Shown here: positions 1-10,961 of the stretch, piece by piece | Layout: the number at the start of each line of letters is the position of its first letter | How positions within the stretch are numbered: position 1 is the first letter of the stretch | Origin: Cryoendolithus antarcticus | Lineage: Eukaryota; Ascomycota; Dothideomycetes; Cladosporiales; Cladosporiaceae | NCBI GenBank assembly: GCA_002077065.1 | Contig: NAJO01000094.1 | Span: forward strand, 1-54,843 | Direction: 5' to 3' | DNA: 54,843 bases | Translations under genes and position numbers: made by a program | Notes under the pieces: generated by a model | What the model was told of the DNA's origin: nothing | The model's database searches: none | Seen by the model: only the letters and a program-made list of their open reading frames with translations

Positions 1-1544
1 CAAAGCCTCCCCGTCCCCTCGGCGCCCCAAATCCACCTCTATCCCCATACCCGCCCCTCGGCGCACTCGGTGCATCACCTCTCGGCCCAGAAGGCGGCGC
101 AGCAGGCGCCCTCTCATGCGCCGAAACGGATATCGGCGCTGATGCCGGGCCACTAGGCGGAGCCATCGAAGTTGCCGGCGCTGCGCGATAGCCACCAGGA
201 CCAGTAGGCGGAGCACGGACAGGCAGGTCGTCGTTTCGGTATGGTTCGCGGGGTGGTGGGACGCGGGGCTCAGGCTCGCGGCAGGCGGCGCGGTCATCTG
301 CGTAAGCCCCTGGTGCTCTCGATGAGGGAGGGGGTGGAGAAGGTTCGCGGCGAGGGCGAGCTGGTTCAGGAGAGCGAAGACCGCGGTTATAGGGCTCACG
401 AGCATCGTAGGGGTCGCGGGCAGCTAGTCTCGCGGCTGCGCGGTCATCGGCAGCTTGCTGTAAGCCGAGTCTGCTCGGATGGACGGGCGGCGAAGAGCGA
501 CGCGAGGTAGCTACAGAGTCGCGGCCACGGTCGTCGTAGTCATCATACGCTGGTCTTGCCGCTTGTCTGGCAGGTGGTGAGGGCGAGCGCGCAGCGGGTC
601 GACGCCAATCCTGGGCTCGCGGGTCTATGCTCTCGTTGCGACGCACAGGCGAGCGGGAGTCGGCGCGGCGGTAGCCTCGAGTCACGCCTCTGACTGGTGG
701 TGTGCGTTCGCGAGGGTACTCGGCACGGCGGGAAGGGCTCTCTGCCCGTGATGGCGGGTAGTCGTCGTAGTGATCGCGAGGCTGTGGGCTGGCAAGCCGC
801 TCGCGCTTGGCAGGGGGAGGCGGTGTCCTACGGCCGCGACTGTTGATGGGTGATGGCTCTCTCGCTCGCTTCAGTGGCAGAGGCGATCTCTCGCGCTCCC
901 GATACCGCGGAGGCGAGCGAGCTGGGTATGCGCGGTCGTCCCTGAAGTCGCGCTCATCGCGCGCAGCATGTCTCTCATCGCGGAAGTCTCTACCTCCGCG
1001 ATAATCCCTATCCGCCTCCCTCTCCGGTTCTCTTCTGAACAGATCATCTCTCGGCAGCTCTTCACGTCGCACTTCCTCCCTCCGCGCCGGCACTCTGTAG
1101 CTATCTCCACCTCTTACTTCAGCCGGCCGAACACCAAGGTCTCTCCCATCTCTGAACCTATCAGTGCGCTCAGGCGAGCGTCTTCGGTACGAGTCAATCG
1201 CTCCTCGAGGCGGTGGACTGCGGCTTCGCGCCCTGCCTGGTGGGACATATGCTCTCCGCGGTGGCGATCTCGCAGTTCTATACGAGTCGATTCGCGGTGA
1301 GCGGGCGCCACCAGGTCGGTAGGATTGGCCGCGACTGCTGCCGTAGCGGTCTTCAGGGGGGATATCGAGGGGTCTGTCGGGTCTAATACGTTAGTCACGT
1401 TCCCTGAGTACGACACTCGAGCGCGGTCGTTGATAGTCCCGTATTGCGTTGGTGCACAGTCGAGACATGCATGACCCTCGCTGTCATATGGGCATTATCA
1501 ATCGCACATCTGGCTTACCTTCGATCGTCCCTGGTGCGATCCAT
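1..1544 (-). CDS. RS/RD- and RGG-rich protein, 5' part only (runs off left edge)
   Basis: A reading frame on the minus strand is open from the left edge to 1382. It joins across an intron (1383-1518, donor GTAAGC, branch TGACTAACG, acceptor TATTAG) to a short first exon at 1519-1544 that begins MDRTRDDR. About 469 residues are visible. The sequence is almost entirely low-complexity: RS/SR dipeptides (around RARSRSPPPRG), RD/RE-rich blocks (RDERDFRDDR), many SP sites, then a Pro/Ala-rich part ending in an RGG-like segment (GGFGAPRGRGGF) at the edge. No folded domain is visible. Such composition is typical of nuclear splicing or mRNP proteins of the SR-related/SRRM kind, with SP sites as likely kinase targets. 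That role is inferred from composition only. The ATG at 1544 is the first in frame after splicing. The existence of the gene is well supported; its function is not. Confidence 0.7.
1383..1518 (-). other. Intron in the RS-rich gene
   Basis: 136 nt with donor GTAAGC, branch site CTAAC and acceptor TAG nine bases after the branch. An in-frame TAA at 1391-1393 shows that the downstream frame cannot simply continue upstream. Splicing restores an Arg codon (AG+A). Confidence 0.75.
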
Positions 1545-2096
1545 AGTGAACGCTGAGTCGATATGGTAGACTCAATGCTGAGCACCAACGCTATTACGTG
1601 TGCTCGATTCGAACGGTACCGTACCAATGTTGAAGAATGCGTGGAGATCGAGTGTCAATGTTGGCCTTTTGCTCGTTCATCTCAAAGTTCGAAGCTCTCG
1701 CGTTTGCCGAGTCTTGGCAGATTGACTGAGTTGATGATCACGTGCTCTCTGTGAAGCAGGCATTTACCCTCTCGATGAGGGTACTCCGTGGTGGAAATCG
1801 GCAGAACGGTCGAAAGGATGGCCGAGTCGTTGGACGGGCGCCAATAGACAGAAGATGCACAAGCTCTCACACTCTTTCATCCTCGCCTACGCCAGTCCAC
1901 CTCTCATGCCATTGCCAATCGCTCTCAGATCCTCCTCACGAGACACCGATATAAGCACCCGCTGTATGCACATCGTACTCTTTCTGTATCTTTCACACAT
2001 ACTGTACACCCAGCCACCTCTTGACCCTGATCAAACATCCAAACTCCTCGCTAAGCAACGAATACACCCGATACACGCATCTTTCCCTCCTCAGCA
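1545..2096. other. Intergenic: RS-gene promoter and CUS1 3' flank
   Basis: It holds the upstream region of the RS-rich gene and the 3' flank of CUS1. The 1860-2096 part is a pyrimidine-rich C/T/A tract on the plus strand. No coding frame with a recognisable protein and no RNA gene was seen. Confidence 0.6.
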
Positions 2097-3935
2097 CTAC
2101 CTCTTCTCCCTCCTCTCCCTATCCTTCCTCAACCTCTTCGCCCCCTCCTCAGCAACCATCTGACTCACATCCTCTCTCTCCATCCCCCCACTACCACCCT
2201 GCCACCCGCCACCACCCTCCCTCTCCCTCTGCGCCTCATACCTCCGCTTCAACTCCTCCTTCCCACCCGCCTCAAGCGCCTCAGGATCAACACTAACCTC
2301 CACATCCCCCCTCCTCTTCTTGCCGCCCCTCTCTTCACTGCCCAACAAAGGAACATCACTCGCAGGCCGCTTGTTGGTACCGGAGAGATCGTACGCGCGC
2401 TCGCCGCCGAAGAATCCTTCCGCGCGGATGGATTTCTCGCCTATGACTTGGCCGGCGGAACGGGGGTGAGAGGACTCCTCGGTTTCGGTCCCGCGGCGTT
2501 GTTTGCGCAGGTTGAATTCGCCCGCTATACTCTGCGTGCCCAGATCCGTGGGAACGGAGCTGTAGATCCCGCCTGGTGTTTCCGTGCCGGCGAAAGGCGT
2601 TGCGACTCCAGCGCCACGAGGTGCCGAGGGATCATCCTTGTCCTCTTCCTCCTCATCATCCGACTCTTCCTCCTCTTCCTCCTCCTCTTCATCGTCTTGC
2701 GGTGGCTGCAGCTCGCCCCAGACGTTCTTGTCAACAGGCGGCTCGGCCTTCGTCTGCGCAGCGGCGGCTTCGACCGCTGCGTCACCGTAGCCGTGCACGT
2801 CACCACCCCAGAGTGGCGCGCCTTTGTCGTCTACAGGCGCCTTGCCGTAGCCGCCCGGGTGGAAACCCCACGATGCGCCAGGTGGAGGCGGGGCATTGAG
2901 TCCAGGAATCTTCATCGCAGGGTACGAAGGCGGCGGTCCAAATCGCTGCTGATTGATGAGCCATGGCGGCCGCGCACCAGGAGGCATATTCAACGCCTCC
3001 TTTAACTCCTCACTCAGCTCTCCAGGCCTCAAATGTCGCAGATTTGTCTCGTACTCTTTCCCCTCATAGTACACCTCTCCATACCGCGTGAGATGCGGCT
3101 TCGTCTGTCGTCGGAAGAAAGCCTCGTACAACTTCTGATAGTCAATATCCAGCTTGCCCATCTTCGGCTGCACGCGCTCCCGCTGTTTCTGCTTCAGACT
3201 AGCTTCCGCCTGTTTCTCCAGCACCGCGTCACGCATATCCGATATCCCCGTCTCTGCGATGAACTTCGGCAACGCAAATCCAGCTTTCTCCACCCCGCGC
3301 TTCGAGCTCAGATATTCCCTCTTCAGCGACCAGTGGCCTGGCACAGGCACCACATTCCGCGAACTCTTGATGTTGACCAGTAGCTTCGGATCGCTGGCTG
3401 AGGTGTCCGTCCATTCAACGATCTCCGGCTTTTGCACGATGGCTTTCAGCTCAGCAATACTAAGTTTGTTGGCCTGTTTGCGCGCCTTCTTCGACAGCTT
3501 GGCGACAGTCTCCTCTTCCTCGTCCTCGCCCTGAATGTTATCGTCATCGTCGTCGAAGACTTTGGGCTGCTCTATCTCTTTCACGGGGGGCGCCTCTTCC
3601 TCATCTCGTTGCTGAAACTTCGTGAAGACACTGGCGAATTGCTCGTACAGCGGATCATCGGGCGAGAGCTCGGGGTCGGCGATGACAACGTCATCCTGTG
3701 CGGTTGCATCGGCTGCTGTGATCGAGGGTTTCACGGCTCCATTCGGCTGTCCGTCTTCGACAGGTGGACTGTCTTCCTTCGCGGGTGTCTCGGGTGCCTT
3801 GAATGTAGTCAGCACATACTCTTCGCGATGTAGTGCAGTGGGTCTCACTTCGCTCTTCTGCTGCTTCTTCCGCGCTCGTCGCTGTTCATTCTTGGTTGGC
3901 TTGCGCGCCTTGTTATCGGCCACAACGCCGGGCAT
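2097..3935 (-). CDS. CUS1: Splicing factor 3b subunit 2 (SF3b145/Cus1)
   Basis: A single-exon protein of 612 residues, close in length to fission yeast Sap145. It belongs to the U2 snRNP SF3b complex, which binds the branch-site region during prespliceosome assembly. A basic N-terminus (NEQRRARKKQQK) is followed by acidic stretches near residues 130-145. The family-defining DUF382/PSP region, about residues 180-385, contains VPVPGHWSLKREYLSSKRG, KLYEAFFRRQTKP, LTRYGEVYYEGKEYE and LRPGELSEELKEALNMPPG. A Pro-rich stretch (PPSYPAMKIPGLNAPPPPG) comes next, then a long acidic Asp/Glu run and a charged C-terminal tail. The start at 3935 is an ATG with the family's basic N-terminus right after it. 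Nothing is missing. The identification is secure. Confidence 0.95.
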   Translation of the reverse strand: MPGVVADNKARKPTKNEQRRARKKQQKSEVRPTALHREEYVLTTFKAPETPAKEDSPPVEDGQPNGAVKPSITAADATAQDDVVIADPELSPDDPLYEQFASVFTKFQQRDEEEAPPVKEIEQPKVFDDDDDNIQGEDEEEETVAKLSKKARKQANKLSIAELKAIVQKPEIVEWTDTSASDPKLLVNIKSSRNVVPVPGHWSLKREYLSSKRGVEKAGFALPKFIAETGISDMRDAVLEKQAEASLKQKQRERVQPKMGKLDIDYQKLYEAFFRRQTKPHLTRYGEVYYEGKEYETNLRHLRPGELSEELKEALNMPPGARPPWLINQQRFGPPPSYPAMKIPGLNAPPPPGASWGFHPGGYGKAPVDDKGAPLWGGDVHGYGDAAVEAAAAQTKAEPPVDKNVWGELQPPQDDEEEEEEEEESDDEEEEDKDDPSAPRGAGVATPFAGTETPGGIYSSVPTDLGTQSIAGEFNLRKQRRGTETEESSHPRSAGQVIGEKSIRAEGFFGGERAYDLSGTNKRPASDVPLLGSEERGGKKRRGDVEVSVDPEALEAGGKEELKRRYEAQREREGGGGWQGGSGGMEREDVSQMVAEEGAKRLRKDRERREKR

Positions 3936-4319
3936 GTTGCCTCACCTGTTCCGATAATGTGCAGTCAAGTTTTCCAGGATACTGCGCAGGGCACAATGCT
4001 TGAAGTAGGCGCACAAACGTTACAATATACGCGGCACATGAAAGTAAGGTGGGCAATGTTAGAGCATGTGTGATATGGAGCACAGAGGTTGTTCGTGCAA
4101 GGCAGTAAAAGTAAATGCCTGAGGCTTCATAGCGTGGCACCTCAGCTGTTCAAGGGAAGGCAGCTGCAGCGCTACCATTATGATTTGTAGACTTGACATG
4201 AACTTATATATCGATGCCCAAGCAGACCCAAGTAATTCCGAAGACTTTGCTGAAGTGGAAGAGCTCCTAGCTTTCTCCTTGCCATCCCGCCCACACAGCC
4301 TGCTTCGCCATTCAATCCG
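3936..4319. other. Intergenic: CUS1 promoter and arylsulfotransferase 3' flank
   Basis: It lies between two minus-strand genes and holds the upstream region of CUS1 and the 3' flank of the arylsulfotransferase-like gene. No other feature was seen. Confidence 0.6.
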
Positions 4320-6017
4320 TCACGTCGTCTTAGGCGGCGGCGCCGCAGTACTTGCCGCAGCCGACAATGTCGACGTCGATGTAGGAGCTGTGTAAGCTGA
4401 GCCAATGGGACATCCTGTCGGATTGCATGCTCCCACCAGCGCCGGATTGGGCACATACGTATCTGAGTTCGCGCTACTCCTCAGTGGAATAGCAAACTGA
4501 TCCAGAGCATCAACGCGCCACCATCGAGAGTACTTAGGCGCCGTCCACATCGTCTCGAACGCGCTCTTCTTCGTGGTTCCGATCTTGGTGTAATTCCCGA
4601 ATTTGTCATCCGCGGCATAGAAGGCCCATTGCGCTACCGTGGTTGCGCCGTTCCAGGATACGTAGATTGTATTCGCGGACCCGACATTCTGGGCGTATAC
4701 GTAGACTGCCGGAACAGTGTTGGCTGGCGTGGAAGTCCAGTCGTACGAGAATGTGCGGTAGCACATCGTTTTGCCGACGGAGTCGGCACCGGTAGTCCAC
4801 GTTGCAGCGTAGTTGACCTCGAAATAGCCTTTTGAATTGATGAATTGCTCTCCGAAAGCTTGGCTACTGCCGTAGCCGAAGAAGTAGTTCCCATTTGGAA
4901 GTGCCTGGAAATTGCCTTGCGAGACGGATTGCCCGACGTTACTCGCTGTGGGTAGGGATCGTAAACGCAGAACAGCTTTGCCGGTCTTGTGGTTAAGGTC
5001 GATGATCATGCCCGTCGAGATTAGGTCTGTGTGGTTCACACCATTGTTGGCGTTGTCAAACAGAGATATAGTCGTGGTGTCGGTATCCTCGCGGACCCAA
5101 CGCGCGTCGTGCTGCGAGGAAAAGTTGAACCCCTGGCAGGCAAAGTCGCTTGGAGAAGTGGGCATAGTACCGGGACATGCTAAACGCCAGACGATATCGT
5201 GAGTGCTGGAGTTGATCGCATATACAGAGTTCGTGTGCCGGGCCGAGATGAGATACACGTTGCTCTTCGTTGACTTGTCGATACTGTTGATGTGGAAGTA
5301 GTCAAAGGGCGAGTGTCCCGAGTAGCCATCTCCAGCTTGGCCGAAGGAACCCGGATAGATTCTAGTGTGGTTCAGAGGGACATGGTCAGAGGCATACCAT
5401 TCGAACAATACTGCTCCGGATTTGATGTCGATCTCCTGAAATGCGCTGTCCATCAAGAAGCCTTGTTGCATTGTCACGCCGTACGGCATAGCAGTCATGT
5501 CATAGGGTATACTTCTGTACGAAGATAAGACCGCAGTATTGCCACCAGCCAGGACCTGAAACTCGTGTTGATCGGCGTAATTACCTGCGCCGCCGGTCTG
5601 CACAGAGGTTACGATGCGGTAGTTCGCGTCGAGAATCATTGCTGTGCCGATCGCGTAGCCCTGGTGACCAAGTCCCCCGGTGATGCAGAGGTGTGGACTG
5701 CCATTGTACATGCATACATGAAAGTTGTACGCATCGGCTCCGCCCACGACCCCGGCGCCGTCCCAGACCAGGTTGCCAGCTTTGTCGTATATGTACGGGC
5801 CATTGCCATCGGTCCCAGTGGGCGCGATGAACACATAACCAGAACTTGGGTTGTTGTTGATCGTGACGTTGATGGTTGGAGCGAATGAGAGAGGGCGCTA
5901 CGTTTGTCAGCTGTCATAGAATGCTGAGAGCGTGCGTAGGTAGCTCACGGTAAAGAATTGTGTGGAAGGAAGTACGAGGGCCGCTGCAAGGATAGCATAC
6001 TGGAGCAGCGAGCGCAT
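4320..6017 (-). CDS. Secreted arylsulfotransferase-like (ASST) protein
   Basis: Two exons, 5949-6017 and 4320-5897, are separated by a 51-nt intron (5898-5948, GTGAGC...TAG, phase 0) and give 548 residues. Exon 1 encodes a signal peptide (MRSLLQYAILAAALVLP), so the protein should enter the secretory pathway. The mature part matches the fungal arylsulfotransferase (ASST) family, a beta-propeller fold. Typical stretches are the N-terminal SGYVFIAPTG, the GYAIGTAMILD region, FSSQHDARW followed by ISLFDNA, and FFGYGSSQAFGE. Bacterial ASSTs move sulfate between phenolic compounds, but fungal members are largely uncharacterised, so the substrate is unknown. Several N-x-S/T sites are present. The C-terminus is Ser/Thr/Ala-rich and ends in APPPKTT with no hydrophobic GPI-type tail. 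Confidence 0.88.
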
Positions 6018-7317
6018 GGTGAGGTATACTGCTGTCAACGTAACGGCGGAGCACCACTCAGTCGCTGAGAGTAGGGATGAGTGGCAACTGGAGAAGAGAG
6101 TACTGGGACTCACCATTATTTGGTCAGCACCTCCATACCTGCTTGCTACATTGCCACGCGTTGCCAGCACCAGCAGCGCTGCTATCAGATCATGAGACCA
6201 AATCTCGTGCAGTCAAGCGGACTCAACTTCGTGACTTGCGTCGTGATAGTCCGAGGTCTTTGCCACGCGCTGTAGGGCGCTGCTCTTCGAATACTCTTCT
6301 CCTCTCCGTGACCCTGTTCCAATGATGAGAGAGTCTTGACGACAGTGGCATTTTGTCAAGAAGTATGTCCAATTTGCTCAAGAAGGAAGGCTCCATCAAG
6401 GCATCGTTCAGGGAACAAAATCATTGTAAGGTAGCAAACAAGATTGACATCTCTCTCGAAGATTTGGTGAAAGCCAAGTGGCGGTGTCGATGACAGCAAT
6501 ATGCAATACTCGAGGCCAGGAATCGCGAAGCTCTCGCACCCCTTTGAGGGTCTTGGAACCTGGACCTGCTCTTACGACCGATCCAATAATGATGAGCCGT
6601 CATCCCGGATACTCATTGCGGCACAGCAATTATGAGATCGCCTCGCTTCGAGTCCAGGCGTTCAGCTGTTCGTGGTAGGCATACTACGCCTGCGGCTCGC
6701 TTGTGACAATCGTGTGTTTGTCGCACGAATCAGAGCTGCCAACACATTCGCGCAACACCAGATCTGGAGTCTGTACTGTCTCCAAACTATGATGTATGTA
6801 TGTAGAGATTGGTAGACGACGGCAGGCGCGCCCAAGATGAGAATGCTCATACTTAGAGGCCCGTGCGCACTGCCTGCTCTGCAAGGTCATGTAGAAGCAT
6901 TGAAAGCGAAAGACTTGGAATTGATTCGATAAGATGTGAGCACAGCTGCTGCCATAGCAACTTGATGTAGACTTCATACAACAAGCTATTGCTCGCAATG
7001 AGCACTACAGTGCCGCAATGACGTCCCGCCCGTTGTCCTACACAGCAACAACAAGCAGTGAACGCCACCACATAGAATCACACTCTTCTGCTCAGCAGAC
7101 CCGATAGAACGACCTTGACCGACTAACGCATAAACCCATCCTTTGAATCTCTCTCACTCCTCCTCAGGAAGCCCTCCTTCCCTGCAAACACACTCTGTTG
7201 ACCCGATGTCGCCGTGCGGGTCAAGGTCGTCGTATCCAGTTCCGTCATGCTGTCGTTTGTTGCAAAAGGTGATGAGGGTTTTGATGCATGGTCGTGAGGT
7301 CGTGAATGCTTGTGCGC
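6018..7317. other. Gene-poor 1.3 kb stretch
   Basis: It holds the promoter of the arylsulfotransferase-like gene (right of 6017) and the 3' flank of the CNBP-like gene (left of 7318). Only short frames rich in Cys, Ser and His occur on both strands, with no recognisable protein and no splice-supported chain. No tRNA-like cloverleaf was recognised. Confidence 0.5.
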
Positions 7318-8111
7318 TCAGTTGGGGCACGAAGCCTGCACGTGGCCGGGCTGCTTGCAGCGGTAGCAGACGCGCTCGTTGGTGCTCTCGGAGGGGCAGT
7401 CACGGGACAAGTGACCGGTCTCGCCGCCTGAATTGTGTTGTCAGTGTGGTTCATGTCAAGGGCTGATGTCAAGTCAAATACTCACAGTTGTAGCACTTCT
7501 GACCCTGAGTGCAGTCACGGCTCATGTGGCCGAACCCACCGCAAGAGTAGCAAGTCTGGCCACCCTGCTGCTGGCCGCCGTAGCCACCACGACCACCGCC
7601 GTAGCCACCCTGCTGACCACCGTATCCGCCACGTCCACCACCGTAGCCACCCTGCTGCTGGCCGCCGAAGCCACCACCCTGCTGAGGGCAGCTGCGAGCG
7701 ATGTGGCCAACCTGACCGCACTTGTAGCACTCTTGTCCACCGCCACCGGCACCGCCGCCGAAGCCGCCACGCCCGCCACCGGCACCGCCGGAGGGAGCAG
7801 TCGGGCACTCGCGGGAGATGTGGCCGGTGTCGCCGCAGTTGTAGCAAGCCTTGTCCTTAGCAGGCTCGGTGCACTCGCGGGACAGGTGACCCTGGTTGCC
7901 GCAGTTGTAGCATGTTGGGGTACCTTTGCTGGGGCACTCTCTCGCCTGATGAGAAGGGTCGCCGCCTGCGAAAGTCATGTCAGCGTTCATTCATATAATA
8001 TATTTTGACTGTTCTGCGCAGCGCCAAGTTGCGCATGCCTGTGCTGAGGGAAGGCTTACAGTTGTAGCACGCACGCCCGCCGGCACCGCCGCTCTGAGCA
8101 CCGTAATCCAT
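7318..8111 (-). CDS. GIS2: CCHC zinc-knuckle nucleic-acid-binding protein (CNBP/Gis2/Byr3 type)
   Basis: Three exons (8060-8111, 7486-7965, 7318-7427) are joined over introns of 94 and 58 nt and give 213 residues. The protein has seven CX2CX4HX4C zinc knuckles (for example [28 protein letters not shown] and [14 protein letters not shown]). A Gly/Tyr/Gln/Arg-rich linker of repeated GGYGG(G/Q) units separates knuckles 4 and 5. This is the architecture of the CNBP/Gis2/Byr3 family, single-stranded nucleic-acid binders that act in mRNA translation and ribonucleoprotein granules. The linker is RGG-like and probably disordered. Both introns interrupt a knuckle at the same codon: TGC TAC AAC T|GC. 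The ATG at 8111 ([12 protein letters not shown]) is the only sensible start. Gis2 orthology is likely but rests on architecture. Confidence 0.93.
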
Positions 8112-8569
8112 GATGTGGTGTGTGTTGTGTGATTTGGGGAGTTCTATTGATGCGATGTGGTGAATGAGTGCTTTGCGAAAATGATGGTGTAGGTGAAGTC
8201 GCAGAGGAAATTCTGTTGTCAACTTCATCAAATTGCCCCACACTCGCTTAACGCTCCTGGTTCGGCGGCCGGTGCGTCATTCCGCTGGTTTGGCCTTGGC
8301 AGAGTTTCGGCAGCGTAACGACAAGACGTAGGCGGTTTGGATTTCTCAGCGGTCGAAGGCGTTAGATAGCGAAGGATTTCCGTGCATCGTGACTTTTTGG
8401 CACTTAGTGGAGGCGGGAGGTCGCTCAGATTGCCATGTTGCTATTGACCCGGCCCTCAACACGCGTGAGTTGCAGCAGGTACCTGCGGCGTCAATCTGGG
8501 CGTCCTGCATCAATCCCTGAACTGGCAAAAGTCGCTTGGAGTTATTCGAGATCAAGCATCGTTCATTGG
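8112..8569. other. Intergenic: CNBP promoter and F-box gene 3' flank
   Basis: About 460 nt between two minus-strand genes. It is the upstream region of the zinc-knuckle gene and the 3' flank of the F-box gene. No additional gene was seen. Confidence 0.55.
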
Positions 8570-10328
8570 TCATGTAAAATCATACACTACCAGCGCTTGC
8601 CGGCCCTGGCTTTCCTCCTTTAGGACAACCACGTTTTCCTCATCAAACCCGATCCACCCCCGTGTAAGAGTGAGCTCACTCCGATCATGCTCGTCAACCT
8701 CATCGACAGAGCTCCCTCGTGAGCTGCCTTTAGCGATCCCGTGACTGACAAGGTCGAGTCCAGCCTGTGACGTGTCTTCCGGGATCGAGGTCTTCGTTCC
8801 TGGCTGCACTCTGACGCTGACGCTGCCACCTGCAAGCCTCTTACGCGCAGCAGATGACATGAAGCCGCCCTCGAGCTCCCATACTCGGAGTTCGTCACCT
8901 TGTCGGCTAATCGACACAGCCTTGCCGCGGTTGCCAACATAAGCCCCGGAGACTGACGAGGTGTGGCCCCATAGTCGGGTACCGTCGCTGATTGATAAGC
9001 TGTCTTTCGTCGAGAAGATCATGTAAAGTGTCAATGTGTTGTCGGGATGTGAGACTAGAAGGTATGGATGCGTGTGTGACAGCGAGGTCGGCTTTGAGTG
9101 TATCTGTCGTGACTCCTGGAAAGCAGGTGTGGTGGTTCCACTCGAGTGTGGACTCAGATGGGACGTCATAGGTATCGATGAGAACGCGAGTGGGCGATAG
9201 TGCTCGTCAATCGCCGACGCAGTTTTCGAGCGCTGCAGTTCGCCTGACTTCGACAGCTGGATCTCCTGCACGCCCACGGTCCATCCCGATAGGTAAGTCG
9301 GCAGCGCGTACGCTACCGAGACCAAGACTGTATCTGCGGTAACTCGTAGGCATGTCGAAAGTGGAGGCCAGATGTTGTGCGACTTGAGGGCATGCAACAG
9401 CCGTGGAGCGCCGTCATCTCTCACGGGGTCTATTCCGGATTCCGAGGCTCCGCATCTGTACACCGACAGTAGTTGGGTCGCTGTCATGGTGACTACGTAT
9501 GGCCAAGCGATCGCCACAGACGCTATGAGTCCGTTGCTCGAAGGCTCACTGCTGTGACAGCGCGTGATTGTTTGTGCGTGGGCATCCATGTTGTAAAGGG
9601 CGAAAGAGCCATCTTCGAAGCCGAGCACAACTGTCGAGGGTTTGGTGGTGTCTTCCGAAGCATCGACAGCCAGACAAGTGGGCGGACTAAGGCTCGATGA
9701 CTCGAGACTTGCCTGAGCAAGCAACCTCCGCTCACACTTCGCCGACCAAGCTCTCAAACCTTCGGCCTTGCTCGCCATGTAAATAATGCCATCGCACATC
9801 TGCACGACCACAGGGGGTATGGGCGCCTTCTCTGCCACCTTGATCTCCTCTACCGCACAGCTACCGCGCGTCCAGTTATGGCGCAGCTTGTACTGCCGCT
9901 TCCAATTCGTCTTGACTCCTGCTCTTCCTCTGCCTTCGAGCAGATGACCCTCATCAAGCCATCTCGAGGCCTTGGTCGCGAATCGGGCGTCCCGACTCGA
10001 GACGTCTCGTATACCCGGTAGTCGACTCGCGCGAGGCCGTACGAATCGGTCATAGTAGTGTGCTTTCCAAAGCTGGCCATCTCCTGCTAGACTTGAGAAC
10101 TTATGGGAGAGTCTACTCACTTAGCTTTGTAGTTTATGCCAGGTGCACATTGACGACTTACCTCTGGCAGAGAGTGAGATCGGAAACAGGAAGATAGGAA
10201 AGTATCCGCAGCGTCAGCTCATCACTGAGGGTGCTGAGAGATCGCAAATGGTCTGCATTGCTGCAAACACGCTTCGCTGCAGTGAGGTCATGGTCGAGAC
10301 CTGCAGCAGCTGCTTGTCGTTTGACCAT
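8570..10328 (-). CDS. F-box protein with probable beta-propeller C-terminal region
   Basis: Two exons, 10162-10328 and 8570-10112, flank a 49-nt intron (GTAAGT...TAG) and give 569 residues. Exon 1 plus the start of exon 2 encode an F-box: LSTLSDELTLRILSYLPVSDLTLCQR continues across the join into LSHKFSSLAGDGQLWKAHYYDRF. The rest has scattered beta-propeller-like strands (VVLGFEDGSFALYNMDAH, YLLVSHPDNTLTLYMIF, LWGHTSSVSGAYVG, DELRVWELEGG), suggesting degenerate WD40-type repeats. F-box proteins recruit substrates to SCF (Skp1-Cullin-F-box) ubiquitin ligases, and the propeller would be the substrate-binding part. The target is unknown. The stop is at 8570-8572. The F-box assignment is firm; the propeller is inferred. 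Confidence 0.85.
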
Positions 10329-10618
10329 GGCGCGATATAGGTTGAAAATGGGAAGGGCTGACCTTGATGGTTGATGTGTGGTGGCGTGAGATCTCCGGGA
10401 GCGGCTTGCCGAACGTGGCAGCTACGTCACGCTTCAAGGTGGCTGCATTCCATGGAGTCGCGGGCATCTCAACAGAACTCTACACCCACATCATTACTCA
10501 CGAGTAACGCATCAGAGCAACAGTCAATACGAGAATTGAAGCGGATCTATCGAAAACGACATTCAGGCCGGCCTTGCAAACGAAGACAACTGTGGCAGAT
10601 TTATTCAACACCGCAACA

Positions 10619-10961
10619 ATGAGACTCTACATCCTCTCCCTGATCCTCGCCCTCTTTGCCGTGCTCTCCTTCGCAGCGAAAACGCCCCAGAGACCCATCG
10701 TCGTCTCGTACCCAGCAGGAACGCCAGACTACGTGATCCAAGAGGCCATCGATGCGATCAAGAATGCCGTACGCATTTACTAGTCCTCGATGCTCGAGCT
10801 CAGCACTAATCTTGACATAGGGCGGGCTCATCACACACGAGTACAAGCTGATCAAGGGCTTCGCTGCCAAGGTCGGCAAAGAAGCTGTGACAGCGGTGCA
10901 ATCGCTCAACAACGGTGCGATCATCGAGGAGGACCAGGAGATGAGCATCACCGGGTCTTGA
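10619..10961 (+). CDS. Small secreted protein with proteinase inhibitor I9 (Pbi2-like) domain
   Basis: Exons 10619-10768 and 10821-10961 are joined over a 52-nt intron (GTACGC...ATAG, branch CTAAT) and give 96 residues. A hydrophobic signal peptide (MRLYILSLILALFAVLSFAA) precedes an I9 fold: PIVVSYPAGTPDYVIQEAID, then KNAGGLITHEYKLIKGFAAKV, ending in IIEEDQEMSITGS. I9 domains are propeptides of subtilases and also stand-alone inhibitors such as yeast Pbi2 of proteinase B. Yeast Pbi2 has no signal peptide, so this copy is probably secreted or vacuolar, where it could inhibit a subtilisin-like protease. The first gene to its left (F-box) is divergent, 290 nt away. The gene model is well supported; the inhibitor role is family-based. 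Confidence 0.85.

Noticed and set aside
1114..1416. 100-codon minus-strand frame overlapping the RS-rich gene
   Set aside because: It lies in another frame of the same strand; the RS/RD frame is far longer and is splice-supported.
1590..1620. GATTCGAAC resembling a tRNA T-loop
   Set aside because: No acceptor stem, D-arm or anticodon arm can be built around it.
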